The notes beneath the pieces were generated by a model. The model ran no database searches and was not told the origin of the DNA. It saw only the letters and a list, made by a program, of their open reading frames with translations. Shown in pieces: positions 54,052 through 64,000 of a stretch of 64,000 nt of DNA. The translations under genes and the position numbers were made by a program. Position 1 is the first letter of the stretch. Each line of letters starts with the position of its first letter. The DNA comes from Pyropia haitanensis (lineage: Eukaryota; Rhodophyta; Bangiophyceae; Bangiales; Bangiaceae): contig SDUX01000010.1 of assembly GCA_008729055.1 (NCBI GenBank), positions 2,123,090 to 2,187,089 of the forward strand, written 5' to 3'.

Positions 54052-55525
54052 TCAATCCTCGTAGCTCCGGTACAGCGAGTCGGGCGTGTCAAAGGTGCTA
54101 TCCACCCCCCCCCCCCCGACGGAATCGACGAGGGCGGCGACCACGGGCGCCGCCCCCCCCCCCCCCCCCCCCCCCCGACGTCCCCCCCACCCCCCCCCGG
54201 GTGCCACACCCGGCCACCCCCGCCCCCCCCCGGCGGCGGCACTGCCAAAGCCGCCGCCGGCCGGCGGGGCCCCCCCCCCGCCACTGGCGGGGGCGGCGCC
54301 CCACGCCCAGCCGCCACCGCCGTGCCGGCCGCCGCCGCCGTCGACCGTGTCGAGGAGCGCCAGCGGTGGGGACGGCGGCGGCGGGCCGGGCCAGTCGTCC
54401 GCGCTCGGCACCGCGGGGGGGCGGGGGGGGGGGGGCGCCGCCGCTGCCGCCGCCGCCGCCGTGGGTGTGGCCGCCGTGGACGTGCCGCCGCCAGGGGCGG
54501 CGGCGACGCTGGCGGCCGCCGCCGACGCGGCCGGCCGTGCGGCCGGCGCCGTCGGCGGCGGCCGCGCCGCGCCGCCGCCGCCGCCGCCGCCGTCGGCCCA
54601 GCCGCCACCGCCGGCGCCACCACCACCACCACCGCCGCCGCCGTCGGTAGGGTCCGCCCCCCCCCCCCACCCGACCGCCACCCCCGCCGCCTTGACGCCG
54701 TCGTCCGTCGCCGGCGTCGCCGCCACCACCGCCGCCGCCGCGTCACCGTCGGGCGGCGGCGCCTTGCCCCCCCCCCCGCCCCCCCGCCGCCGCCGCCGCC
54801 GCCGCGAGCCCCCCCTCCGCGTCCACCCCGCCCCGCCGCGAGCGCCGCGCGCGGACGGCGAGCGCCGCGCCGACGGCGAGGAACACGACGGCGGCCACCG
54901 CCGACGCGCCGCCCGCGACGATGCCCACATTGACGCCGCCGCCACCACCGCCGTCGCCGTCGCCGTCGCCGTCGCCGCCGCCGCCGCCGCCGCGGTCCAC
55001 GTTGGCGTCGCGGCCGTCCTCGGCGGCGTCGTCATAGTCCCCCCCCTCCACCCCCGGCGTGGCGTCTGGGCCACCCGGCGACGGCGACGCCGCCGCGCCA
55101 TCGTCGTCGCCGCCCGGCGACGGCGACGCCGCCGCGGCGTCCGCGTCGGCCTTCATCACCCCACACACCGCGCCCGGCACGGGCGACGCGTACGCGTCGG
55201 AGCGGTCGACGGCGCCCGCCTTGAGGTAACACCGGGAGGTGGACCACGCAAAGTGCGTGCACCCCGCGTTGGCGCCGCACACGTCGGCGCACTCGTCGCC
55301 GCGGGAAAAGATCCAGTCAAAGTCCCCGTCGGGCGGGAAGTCACACCCGGCAGACCAGACCGCGGTGGGCGCGTCGAGCCACCGCCGCGGCGCCTGCGCG
55401 GCGGTGGGGGTCGCCGCCGCCGCCACCGCCACCGCCACGGTCACCGCCGCCGCCGCGGCGGTCGCGGCGGCCATGGTCGCCGCCGGCCGCCGCCGCCGCC
55501 GCCGCCGCCGTGCGCAGCGCGCCAT
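54052..55525 (-). CDS. Single-pass membrane protein with PAN/Apple-like domain, frame broken at a C run
   Basis: Starts at ATG 55525, or alternatively 55474. Signal peptide: Arg-rich start, then MAAATAAAAAVTVAVAVAAA, cut after AQA. Ectodomain has a PAN/Apple-like Cys pattern: GCDFPPDGDFDWIF..CADVCGANAGCTHFAW..CYLK..AVCGV. A Gly/Asp-rich stalk with SPSPGG repeats follows, then one membrane helix (VNVGIVAGGASAVAAVVFLAVGAALAV) and RARRSRRGG as cytoplasmic anchor. The frame stops at 54743 just past a C run (54767-54785). The alternative minus frame continues through a Gly/Ala/Pro-rich tail to a charged end (VDSTFDTPDSLYRSYED) at 54052, which looks like a true C-terminus, so I join them as one gene with a homopolymer length error. 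PAN domains bind proteins or sugars outside the cell; a surface receptor or adhesion role is inferred only. Confidence 0.6.
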
Positions 55526-57029
55526 CGTCACCCCCCGCCGGTGGGGGGGGGAGGCGCGGGGTGGTGGTGCTGGTGGTGGTGGTGGTGCCCCTTGAGGGTG
55601 GGACCAGCCGCCCCCGCTTGCCCCGCTGCCGGCCACCGGGCGGCCGTGGACGGACGGCCGCGCGGGCGGCCGTCTGGAACACCACGGGAGCGGAAGGGGA
55701 GGGGGCGGCGGGAGGCGCAGCCGCCACGGGCGCGGCGTCGCCGCCGCGGCGGGGACCGTCGTGGGCGGGGGTGTGGGTGCACCAGCCGTCCGTGTGCGCT
55801 GGCGTGGCACGGCTGTGGGTGGAGGAGCAGAGGCACAGGGGGGGGAGCGGAGCGGGCACCGCGACGGGGTCTGGCTACGAGACGCTGGGGGCGGGAGGGA
55901 CGGCCGGGGGGGGCGCTCGGCCGGCCGCGGCCACGCCGCGGCGCCGCGACACCGTCTGGACACGCCCGGGCGGCCCCTTTTCATCGCCGGCTCCCCCCTG
56001 TCGCACCCCCCCCCCCCCCCCCCCTGCTGCCGCGCGCAGCGGACCGCCCGGCCCCCCCTCCCCCCCCCACCCCCCCCTTCAGGTGACCACACCACCCGTG
56101 AGGCCACCCCCCCCCCCCCCCCCCCCGCCCCCTCCCAGTCAGCCGCCACCCCCCCCCCCCCAACCCCCCCTCAAAAGGGATACGCACCCCCCCCCCCCCC
56201 CACCCCCACCTCCACCCCCACCCCGCGGGAGCTCCCGCGCGCCACACCGTCGCCACCGGCGGCGGCAATCTCCCCCCCCCCCCCACCCCACCCCCCCGCC
56301 GCCCCACACACACCCCCCCACGGCCGCCCACGCAGACCGACGCCCCGTCGGCGCGGCGGCCGCGTCGGCTCGCCACGCCGGCGCGGCGGGTCGCGGCGCG
56401 TGGCGGGCGGGGGTGGGGGGGGGGGGGGGGGGTGGCGGGGGGGGGGGGGGTCGACGTGGCTGTGCCCGCCGCGCCGTGTGCGGGGTTGGCGGCCGCCGCC
56501 CGCGGCGGGCGGGGGGGGGACGCCGCTGCCGCCGGTGCGCCGGCGAGGTCGTCCCGTGGGCGGTGCCCCGCGCGGCCGCGGCGGCCGCGGCCGTGACGAG
56601 GAAGAGGACCGCGGGAGCGGGGCGGGCCGACACCCCCCCCTCCCTCCCCCCCCCCCCCACCCCCCCCCGCCCCCCCCCTGCCCCCACCTCCACCCACCCA
56701 CGGGATCCCCGCCGCGCTGGCCACCTTCCCGTCCTCGCCCCCCCCCCCCCCCCCCCCCCCCTGCCGCCCACACGGGCCTCCCCGTTGCCGTCGCGCCACC
56801 CCCCCCCCCCCCCCCCCCCCCCGCCATCGCCGCTCTCCCCCCCCCCCCCCCCCCAACCGCCACCGCCCCGCCACACGCGCCACCCCCCGCCGTCCCGCGC
56901 TGAGGGGGGGGTGCCGCTCGACGCGGCCCGCCGGCGACCGCCGCGGGGCGACCGCCGGCGGCGGTCCGCCCCACGGCGGCGCGCCGCTGCCGACGCGGAG
57001 CCCACCGCCGACGCGGCGGGGCGGCTGGC

Positions 57030-57064
<35 letters not shown>

Positions 57065-57395
57065 TGGCGGTGGCGGTGGGGGGGGGTGCACACGCGGCCC
57101 CTTGCGGCGGCCGCACGGCCGCGCGTGGTGTAGGGTGGGGGGGGGGGAGAAAGGGGGGGGGGGGGGGGGGTGGGGGGGGGGCACGCTCCCCGCCGCGACA
57201 CGCGGCGGTGGCACGGGCGGCGACGCCCGGTCGGGCGGGCGGGCGGGCGGGCGGGCGGGCGGGCGGGCGGGCGGGCGGGCGACGCGGCGACGGCGGCCGC
57301 CGGCGGCGGGTGCGACGCTGCCGGCGTGGCCGCGTCGGCCGCGACGGCGGCGGCTGCCGCCCGCCACGGCCGTGTTGGCGGCGGGGGGGGAGGGT
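55526..57395. other. C-run rich low-complexity region
   Basis: Exceptionally dense C homopolymers (for example 56003-56021, 56740-56762, 56800-56823), a G run block (57130-57180) and a GGGC tetranucleotide array (57230-57280). No gene recognised. Confidence 0.6.
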
Positions 57396-57760
57396 ATATA
57401 GAAAGACAGTGGCCACGACCCCCAGGTATACAGGCTCCTGACGGGCTCTGTGGGAGGTACACCGTATACCACCCTGACGACCCCATCAGAGGGGGATGTA
57501 TACCACTCGTGAGGGCTCGCAAGTGCGGCACTTTTAGCCACTCATTGCGCCCTGGAGCTTGCGGGCGTCGCTGTCGGATCGTGCTGTGGGTGGGGCCGGT
57601 GGTCAATCTGCCTGGTGGCGTGCCTGCATTCTGCCCGGGGGCGGGCAGGCCCGCGGCCGGGAGATAGCCCATATCAATTCAATTTTACACGTGGTGCCCA
57701 CGTGGTGCGATCAGTAGGCGGCGGCGGTTCAGCGTCCAATATTTCGCGCCACCTCCCGAT
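57396..57760. other. Upstream region of second KDZ gene with spaced GTATAC motifs
   Basis: Three GTATAC palindromes, at about 57425, 57464 and 57501, spaced 37-39 bp, each near a CTGACG / ATCAGAGG / CTCGTGAGG context, in a lower-GC island. Possible promoter or subterminal transposon repeats. Confidence 0.4.
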
Positions 57761-57770
57761 CTGGTGACGC

Positions 57771-58330
57771 TGGCAGCGGCCGCTGGCCGCACGCTGCCCG
57801 CCGCCTGGCAGCGGCCGCTGGCCGCACGCTGCCCGCCGCCGTCGCTGCCGCCGCCGCGCCGGCCGCTGCCACCGCCGCCCCGGTCGCTGCCACCGCCGCC
57901 CCGGTCGCTGCCACCGCCGCCGCGCCGTCGCCGCGCCGCCGCGGTCGGCGGGCCTCCCCGCTGCCGCCGCTCCCCCCCGCGGCTGCCGATCGGCGCGGTC
58001 GCTGCCGCCGCCGCCGCTGCCGTCGCTGCCGCCGCCGCGCCGGCCGCTGCCACCGCCGCGCCGGCCGCTGCCACCGCCGCCCCGGTCGCTGCCACCGCCG
58101 CCGCGCCGTCGCCGCGCCGCCGCGGTCGGCGGGCCTCCCCGCTGCCGCCGCTCCCCCCCGCGGCTGCCGATCGGCGCGGTCGCTGCCGCCGCCGCCGCTG
58201 CCGTCGCTGCCGCCGCCGCGCCGGCCGCTGCCACCGCCGCCCCGGTCGCTGCCTCCGTCGCCGCGTCGCCGCCGCGCCGGCAGCGCGGCTGCCGATCGGC
58301 GCGGTCGCTGCCGCGCTCGGCGGGCCTCCC
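57771..58330. repeat. Tandem repeats of 35 bp and 181 bp
   Basis: TGGCAGCGGCCGCTGGCCGC repeats at 57771 and 57806 (35-bp period). A longer unit beginning CCGGTCGCTGCCACCGCC at 57901 recurs at 58082 (181-bp period), with a third partial copy from about 58240. Each long unit carries a CTGCCGATCGGCGCGGTCGC block. Ends about 85 bp before the KDZ gene ATG. Confidence 0.85.
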
Positions 58331-58413
58331 TGCTGCCGCGTCGTCGCACTACTGTGGTTGCTGCGTGATCTTCATTGTTGCTGGCAGCCGCGCTGTCCTG
58401 TTATTGCTGCGCC

Positions 58414-61400
58414 ATGGAAGGCCAACTTGCTGGCAAGGACGTGACGGGACGTCCGGGCGACATCATCGATGTTGTCAAGGTTGCTGACACGGAGGTGATG
58501 TTTGCCGACGCGGACGCGCTATGCGGCGAGGCCGTCCCAGTCACAGCACTTTCGTCGGGGGCGGCAAGCGCCAGTGCAGGCGGGACGGGTGTCGCGGAGC
58601 TGCTTGTGAAGCGCAAGGGGGTGCGGGTGTACGACGTCGATGTGGACGCCCTTCTCGGGCCCTCCTACGACTCGGCGGTGCGACGACCGCTGCGCGACTG
58701 GACCCATTCCCCTGCCCCCCCACCCATGATGCCTGACAGCGCTGAGCGTAGCAGCGGGGACGCTTCATCCTCCTCTGCTTCTTCCACGGGTGAGCTCGGC
58801 GCTGATGAGGAGGTCTACCTGACGCCCTCGAGGACCACGAGCAACGATGATGCTGACGCTGCAGAGGAAGATTGCGACACTGGTGCACCTTTGGGCATAC
58901 GCATTAGGAGGAGACACCGGTCTGGGCAGCGGCAGGCAGGGAAAGGCCGTGGCCGGGGACTTGCTCGTGACGTGCGTGAATCCCTCACGGACATCCTTGT
59001 GGTGCTGTTTTGTCGTCAGATGGCTGCTGCACTTGACCTGCACGACGCTGGCGATGGCAACAGCGAGCGGCTGCTGCGTTGGACCGTGAATCGCCTGCGC
59101 TCGAAGCGTGCGTCGTACAAGGATCTGAGCAACACGTGGCTCTCTACCAAGGCCTGGTCTCTCCGTCGAAGCGGATGTGTCGGGGCCGTGCTGCAGTTCA
59201 AGGACAAGGGTGCTCTCGACAACATTGCGCGTGACAACAGTATCGCCTTCGAAGTGTCTTTGTCGGCATCCGACGACGTGGTCGTCTGTTGCAGCCGGGC
59301 GGCGGAGGACTGCCTGGGCGCGGGGTGCGTCCATCGAGACGCTGTCGTCAATGCACTTCAGGTCGTGCGGGAGTGCTCCAAGATGTCTACCGTGGACGTA
59401 TTGGGTGTACTGAGCGAAGACCTGCGAGTGTCGGCCATGAACCAGGGCATCGCGGTGCTGTACGGCAAGCGTCTCTGTGTGGTGCGGCGAGAGGGCGGCA
59501 GCTGGCCGTTTGCAGTTGTGAGGCGCAAACGGAATGGCATGTGGCTCTGCCATGCCTGCACCCAAGGACCGAGCTCTTGCACCCACGCAATGGCGGCTCG
59601 TGACGCTGGCAGCAACCAGCAGTCGGAGGCGTCGGGCGACGAGAGCCTCATGCATGGGTTAGGGCGTCCAGGGAGACGACGGGGCAACCTTGTCTACTCT
59701 ACCAGCGAGCGGCCCCTCGTGCCGTCTCAGCGGAGCCAGGCCCAGCACGCCAAGTTCATCGAGGCCGCAACTATGGGCAAGAAGGTCGACATCCCGGCGC
59801 CCAAGACGTGCCCGACTTGCTCGAGGTTGAGACCGTCCAACGTTCCGGTGACAGTGGGGAACGGTTCGGTAGAGTTTGGGACCGGCGCCGTTTCGAGTGC
59901 CGTCAAGAGCTGGTGGTGCCACAGGTGCAAGCGGACTTGCGTGGTGGACGGTCTGGAGGAGGGGCTGGTCATGTGCTCGCAGTTTACCGCCTACTCGGAG
60001 GTCTTCCTTTTTGAAGCAGCTGTCAACCTCTGCCGCAATGCCTCATCTCTCACGTCCACGTACGACTTGCGCTCCTCCTTTCACCAGCTGTCGAAGGAGC
60101 ACACGCTTCCGCTGTCCATTGACAACCTGCGGTCGCTACCACTCTTTCGATCAACCGTCCTTTTGTACATCTACCTTGTGATCCAGGGCCTTCCCGGGGC
60201 CGTGAGCACGTGCGCCATCTGCGCCCGGCCTGATGGCAGCATGCGCTTCATCTGCTTTGACGGATTGCAGCTGGGTTTCAAGATGCGGTACCGCACGGGC
60301 TTCGAGCGCATCTCCATCAAGCTGATGCCCATCCAGCGGGCGTCCATCATTGCCCAGATCATCTCGGACGCATCCGTGGCTCGGGCGCTGGGGTCGGTCG
60401 TATCCGTTTCGACGACTGAGCACGAGTCGGCGAGGCAGAAGGCAGTGCAGACCCTGACCGCGGTGAGGGGCCACCTTATCGCGCTGGCAGTCCTTGACGG
60501 GGACGTCAAGGTTTTAGGTGAGGCGGACAACCTAGCCGGGGCCACCCCTCACGCAAGTGGTCCGTCCCGGTCCCGCGGGTGGGATCCCGTAGTCGACGGC
60601 GGCGTGCACCCTGCTGTTATCGACTTCATTCGCGAGCTGTTCCTGTGCGGCCGTGCCGCCCGAAAGGTGGCGCTGACCGTGGCGGGTGCGAGCGACAAAC
60701 TGCGGCGCAAGGTACCGTCCGTGCTGATGGACCGGGTGAACGCGGTGATCGCGCGCGGAACTGGTGACCAGGGCAGCGAATCTGACGATGGAGGTGTAGA
60801 CGAGCAGCGTTCATTGCACAACCTGTCCGCTGCCGCGCGGGCCGTGGGAGACCCTGGTCTGCTGGACGCTGGCGGGGCGGCTGGGCAGGCGCGACGGGAC
60901 GGCGCACTGATGCGCATCATCCCCGCCATTCCCTCTACCGCAGCGACGACGGCGCATCTCGTCGACTTCGTCCGGGCCGTGGTGGTGGACCCAGTGGTGG
61001 TGTGGGCCCCTGGCGGGAACTGGGAGGGGGTGCACGCGCTGGTCACGGCACTTGCTGCCGAACCATTTGACCAGAGTGCCCTCGCGGCGGCCAGCAAGGG
61101 GGAGAACGTTAAGAGTCAGCGGCTGCTCCACGGGGCTGTGGCGGCGCTCTATCCCGTGCTGTGCTCTCAGCCGCGAGTACGCGACCTCTTTACCAACCTG
61201 CTGCTGGCGATCTGCGAGACGAACGAGCGGTATTTGGCTTTCGTAAAGGCGGATGCGGTCGAAAAACTGCCCGCTGCAGGCGACCAACTGCTGGTCGCCA
61301 CCGTCGAGGAGATGGCGGCTAACGGGGAGACGAAGGTGTACCACCCTGTAGAGTACACCAAGCGCTGGCTCGACGTGGCCGCGTCAGTGGAGCGGTTCAG

Positions 61401-62598
61401 GGCTGTGTACGGTCGGCGTGCTGAAGCCGCGCTGGACTTCCTGCGGTCGGGGCAGTGGGCCCCCAGCTTCCCGATTGTGCGGCCCATCCCGGACTTCCTT
61501 GCCATTCGTGGAGTCGCTGAAGATCTCCCTGAGTGCAATCACCTTATGGGGGAGGAGAACCAGTTCACGGGCGGCACCTTCTCAGCGTCATGCACCTGCT
61601 CGCACCCTAAGACCATTGGCGTCGTCGTGCTAGACGGGTCTGAGGGGCAGCGTATGCCCATCGAGTTTGTGGCACAGCGGATGCCAACGATGCCTGACAG
61701 GGTTATCTACGACTTCTCGTGCGCGTCGTTAAAGACATCGCTGGCTCGTCTTCCTTACTTTGCTCTATTTGTATCCTGGCTGGTGGACCGCTTTCACTGG
61801 TTTAAGAACCACGTGTGGTGCAGCAAGGCTATGAACCCCGACTCCTATGTATCCGTTGACGGTCTCAACACCTCGGCGTCCGAGGAGCGCAACGCGGCAT
61901 CTCGGCGACTGCAGAATTTTCTACGGCTGGTGAACCAGCGGAACTTCATATTGTTCACCGTTTATCAACAGGCAGTGGGCAACGTCATCGCGATGCACCG
62001 GGACGTGCACACCCCCAAGATGGTCGACCGGTGGCCGCTCTGGTATCGGAAGAAGTATGTCGACATTGTCGACGAGCGGCGACCAGCCGACGTTGCACGG
62101 GTGAACAACGAGGGTGGGGTGGGAGAGGCAGCCGGTCACTCAGAGCAAGGCGAAGAAACACGTGACGCGAGGGAGGGAGAGGAGGAAGATCTCGTGGGGG
62201 AGGCTCGGGAGGCGTATGACGGGGGGCGAGGCGACGAGGCGGATTTTGCGGAGCTGGGGGAGGACACAGATGTCGCTGGGGTGGGCGACGAGGTGGATGA
62301 CGGGGGGATCGGGGGTGAGACAGATGACGCTGGCGAGGGTGAGGAGGTGGATGACGGGGGTCAGTGGGGGGAGGCTCAAGGCGGGGGGGAGGGTCGGGAG
62401 GCAGACGACGGGGGAGGGGGGGAGGAGGCGGATATTGCTGAGCAGGGGGAGGAGACAGACGGCGCTTGGGAGGGTGACGTGGTGGATGACGGGGGCCACG
62501 GGGGGGAGGCACATGGCGGGGGGGAGGGGGAAGACGCGGGGGATGGGGGTGGCGGAGAGCAGACAGGGGGCAGGGGGGGAGGGAGAGGACGCGGATGA
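58414..62598 (+). CDS. Second KDZ-superfamily (HMGXB3-like) transposase
   Basis: 1394 residues from ATG 58414 (GCCATGGAA). Acidic/Ser-rich N-terminus to about 150, a basic patch (RIRRRHRSGQRQAGKGRGRG), then a conserved N-terminal domain. A SWIM-like Cys/His motif follows (WLCHACTQGPSSCTHAM, about 380), then Cys clusters (CPTC about 467; WWCHRCKRTC about 500; CAICARPDG about 600). The core is YDFSCASLK (Asp 1100), VDRFHWFKNHVWCS (Asp 1125) and LNTSASEERNAASRRL (Glu 1157/1158). Spacing of these acidic residues (25 then 32-33) closely parallels the first KDZ protein (25 then 30). The last 160 residues are a Gly/Asp/Glu repeat (DEVDDGG..GE..GG). Frame intact, no intron. Sequence is clearly diverged from the 16.5-20.5 kb protein, so it is a different family, not a recent copy. 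Either an autonomous transposon whose ends I could not define, or a domesticated gene. Confidence 0.78.
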   Translation: MEGQLAGKDVTGRPGDIIDVVKVADTEVMFADADALCGEAVPVTALSSGAASASAGGTGVAELLVKRKGVRVYDVDVDALLGPSYDSAVRRPLRDWTHSPAPPPMMPDSAERSSGDASSSSASSTGELGADEEVYLTPSRTTSNDDADAAEEDCDTGAPLGIRIRRRHRSGQRQAGKGRGRGLARDVRESLTDILVVLFCRQMAAALDLHDAGDGNSERLLRWTVNRLRSKRASYKDLSNTWLSTKAWSLRRSGCVGAVLQFKDKGALDNIARDNSIAFEVSLSASDDVVVCCSRAAEDCLGAGCVHRDAVVNALQVVRECSKMSTVDVLGVLSEDLRVSAMNQGIAVLYGKRLCVVRREGGSWPFAVVRRKRNGMWLCHACTQGPSSCTHAMAARDAGSNQQSEASGDESLMHGLGRPGRRRGNLVYSTSERPLVPSQRSQAQHAKFIEAATMGKKVDIPAPKTCPTCSRLRPSNVPVTVGNGSVEFGTGAVSSAVKSWWCHRCKRTCVVDGLEEGLVMCSQFTAYSEVFLFEAAVNLCRNASSLTSTYDLRSSFHQLSKEHTLPLSIDNLRSLPLFRSTVLLYIYLVIQGLPGAVSTCAICARPDGSMRFICFDGLQLGFKMRYRTGFERISIKLMPIQRASIIAQIISDASVARALGSVVSVSTTEHESARQKAVQTLTAVRGHLIALAVLDGDVKVLGEADNLAGATPHASGPSRSRGWDPVVDGGVHPAVIDFIRELFLCGRAARKVALTVAGASDKLRRKVPSVLMDRVNAVIARGTGDQGSESDDGGVDEQRSLHNLSAAARAVGDPGLLDAGGAAGQARRDGALMRIIPAIPSTAATTAHLVDFVRAVVVDPVVVWAPGGNWEGVHALVTALAAEPFDQSALAAASKGENVKSQRLLHGAVAALYPVLCSQPRVRDLFTNLLLAICETNERYLAFVKADAVEKLPAAGDQLLVATVEEMAANGETKVYHPVEYTKRWLDVAASVERFRAVYGRRAEAALDFLRSGQWAPSFPIVRPIPDFLAIRGVAEDLPECNHLMGEENQFTGGTFSASCTCSHPKTIGVVVLDGSEGQRMPIEFVAQRMPTMPDRVIYDFSCASLKTSLARLPYFALFVSWLVDRFHWFKNHVWCSKAMNPDSYVSVDGLNTSASEERNAASRRLQNFLRLVNQRNFILFTVYQQAVGNVIAMHRDVHTPKMVDRWPLWYRKKYVDIVDERRPADVARVNNEGGVGEAAGHSEQGEETRDAREGEEEDLVGEAREAYDGGRGDEADFAELGEDTDVAGVGDEVDDGGIGGETDDAGEGEEVDDGGQWGEAQGGGEGREADDGGGGEEADIAEQGEETDGAWEGDVVDDGGHGGEAHGGGEGEDAGDGGGGEQTGGRGGGRGRG
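62140..62598 (+). repeat. Acidic Gly/Asp/Glu repeat tail of the second KDZ gene
   Basis: Irregular units of about 20 codons, each with a GGTGGATGACGGGGG-like core (VDDGG / ADDGG / TDDAG), giving a highly acidic C-terminus. The minus-strand frame here is an artefact of the same repeat. Confidence 0.75.
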
Positions 62599-63473
62599 TG
62601 GAACCGGAGGGGGGTGGGCGGTGAGGTGAGACTGGTGCTAATCGGACACAGAGGGTCACGAGTTTTCTTGACCATGTAAAGGTGCTGGCGTGCACTGAGG
62701 TGCGGCCCATGATGTCATCGTAGCCACCCCCGCTCAGTGTTGGACCACTCGCTGCGTGCAGAGGTTCGCTTACGTGGCAATATTGGCGGCCATTGGCGTC
62801 GTGGGCGCCACGCACGCGGCGGCCGTTGCCATCACCGCCGTCCGCGGGCGCAGAGCGGTTTGGATATGGGTGCGCGGGGGTATCGGCCCAACCGGCGGGA
62901 GACTCTGGCGATGTCATCGCCGCAACCGTCGCCGCCGCTGTCGCTGCTGTTGCGAGTCGCCGAGCTGTGCTGGGGTGTATGAGTGTGCGGTGCCGCACTA
63001 CTGGCGACTCTATTGCTGATGAAGCCATCGCTGCGTCCGCCACCAGAGCAGCCGCCGGACGCCACGCGTTCCAGAGGTGGGAAGAGTGTGGTGGCCGCCA
63101 GATAGGCGGCCCCTGCGGTGGCTGCGGCCACAGCCGCCTACGCTGCCGCACAGCCCCAGTCGTTGTGCCACAACGGTTTTGTGTTGGACATTGGCGTGAA
63201 AGAGAACGCCTGTGCTCGGTATACACTTTTGGCGCAGTGGCACTGTGGAAGCAAACGGATCGGGAATGGGGGCGCGCCAGCACAGTGCCGTGCACGTCAG
63301 CAGTGGGATCGGGCGAGGGATGCATGGGGGTGCGAGCGTATCTACCGCTGACCAGTGGCACTTGTAGTAGTGGCCACCTGTGGACTTGGACACCGTGCAC
63401 AGGCAGGGGGGCTCTGTCCATCAATGTTTGAGACTCTGGTGCGTGACAGATGGGCACCGAAGAGTACTGGCTA
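62599..63473. other. Downstream region of the second KDZ gene
   Basis: Balanced composition, no recognised gene. Short inverted motif GTGCGGTGCCGCAC at about 62983-62996. If the second KDZ gene belongs to a transposon, its right end may lie here or beyond the window. Confidence 0.4.
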
Positions 63474-64000
63474 TTACGGGGGCGGCAGGTTGGTGAAGAC
63501 ATGAGTAGGGGCAGTGGTCTTGTCGAGGCAGATTGCTGGGCTCTCACCGTGAGAGAGAACTGATCTACTAGCAACGCCCAGACTGTCTGGTTTGAACACG
63601 AGGGACTGCAGGTCGCTCACCAGGTTGCCCGGGGATATGGACAGATCGCATGCCTGGACACAAGTGCTGCGTTGCACCAGTGAGTTTCCACATACCGGGG
63701 CAGAATGGCACCGCACCCGCATCCACCTCCTACGGTCGGGCCGGCACCTCTTCTCTCCGTGGATCGGCACAGCCCTCCAGCGCACACAGTCTCTGCAGGT
63801 GCAGGGTGACGAGCACCTTTGACACCGCAGGCAGTGTGGCGAACTAGGGCAAACAATGGTGCAGCAACAATCACCAGCCACGCTATGGAGACGCCAGGAG
63901 CCCGTGCCTCCCCCGACGCCACCCGCTGTGCGCTCACGGCGGAGGCGGCGGGCGAGGGGCGATGCGAGCTAACGGAGCGTCCCTGTGCGACTGCTGACAA
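63474..64000 (-). other. Possible partial Cys-rich coding fragment at window end
   Basis: A minus frame (63474-63881) reads Cys-rich at first (LRCQRCSSPCTCRDCV..RCRPDRR) and ends DLQSLVFKPDSLGVASRSVLS..THVFTNLPPP. Composition is more protein-like than that of neighbouring frames, but there is no clear start and no family match. Could be a 3' exon of a gene beginning beyond the window, or chance. Confidence 0.2.

Noticed and set aside
61985..63574. 529-codon minus-strand frame over the acidic tail of the second KDZ gene
   Set aside because: Pro/His/Arg repeat that mirrors the Asp/Glu/Gly repeat on the coding strand.
1..64000. tRNA, rRNA and CRISPR arrays
   Set aside because: No cloverleaf with B-box-like sequence, no rRNA-like tract and no spaced direct-repeat array was found by eye. 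Not an exhaustive search.

Overview
This window reads as nuclear DNA of a eukaryote with very GC-rich, intron-poor chromosomes. It has long pure C and G runs, many CGG-type microsatellites, genes mostly without introns (two clear short GT-AG introns are visible), and pyrimidine-rich leaders before Kozak-like ATGs. Together with the gene families seen, this suggests a bangiophyte red alga of the Porphyra/Pyropia type. That assignment is inference from composition and gene style, not from a search.

Layout. 1-15.4 kb holds ordinary host genes: an F-box-like protein (-), a possible small membrane protein (+), a mitochondrial ATM-type half ABC transporter (-), a KIN17-like zinc-finger protein (+) and an RHD3/SEY1-like large GTPase (-). 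15.4-30.9 kb looks like one mobile element. It has matching inward-facing 23-bp ends and a 9-bp direct repeat placed symmetrically outside them. Inside are a KDZ-superfamily (HMGXB3-like) transposase, a near-perfect 2 x 761 bp palindrome, a PIF1-like helicase with one intron, an unrecognised two-exon gene and a 145-bp higher-order GC satellite. 31.7-36.1 kb is a copper-type P1B ATPase with three metal-binding domains.

37.2-50.5 kb is a large inverted duplication. Each arm carries one copy of a secreted malectin/TIG/glucose-sorbosone-dehydrogenase-like protein, tail to tail around a 1.8-kb unique centre. The inner 5 kb of each arm is almost identical, while the outer, promoter-side part is clearly diverged. 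50.5-54 kb is gene-poor, with an AT-rich pair of direct repeats. 54-55.5 kb is a single-pass membrane protein with a PAN/Apple-like domain. 57.4-62.6 kb holds a second, different KDZ/HMGXB3-like transposase gene with repeats upstream. The window ends in sequence I cannot assign.

Recurrent theme: four apparent genes (KIN17, RHD3-like, Cu-ATPase, PAN protein) are each broken by a frame change exactly at a C or G homopolymer. Sequencing or assembly length errors are the simplest reading. Functionally, ATM and the Cu-ATPase are metal or Fe-S homeostasis genes, but nothing shows that the host genes are co-regulated. The parts that clearly belong together are the contents of the 15.4-kb element and the two arms of the inverted duplication.
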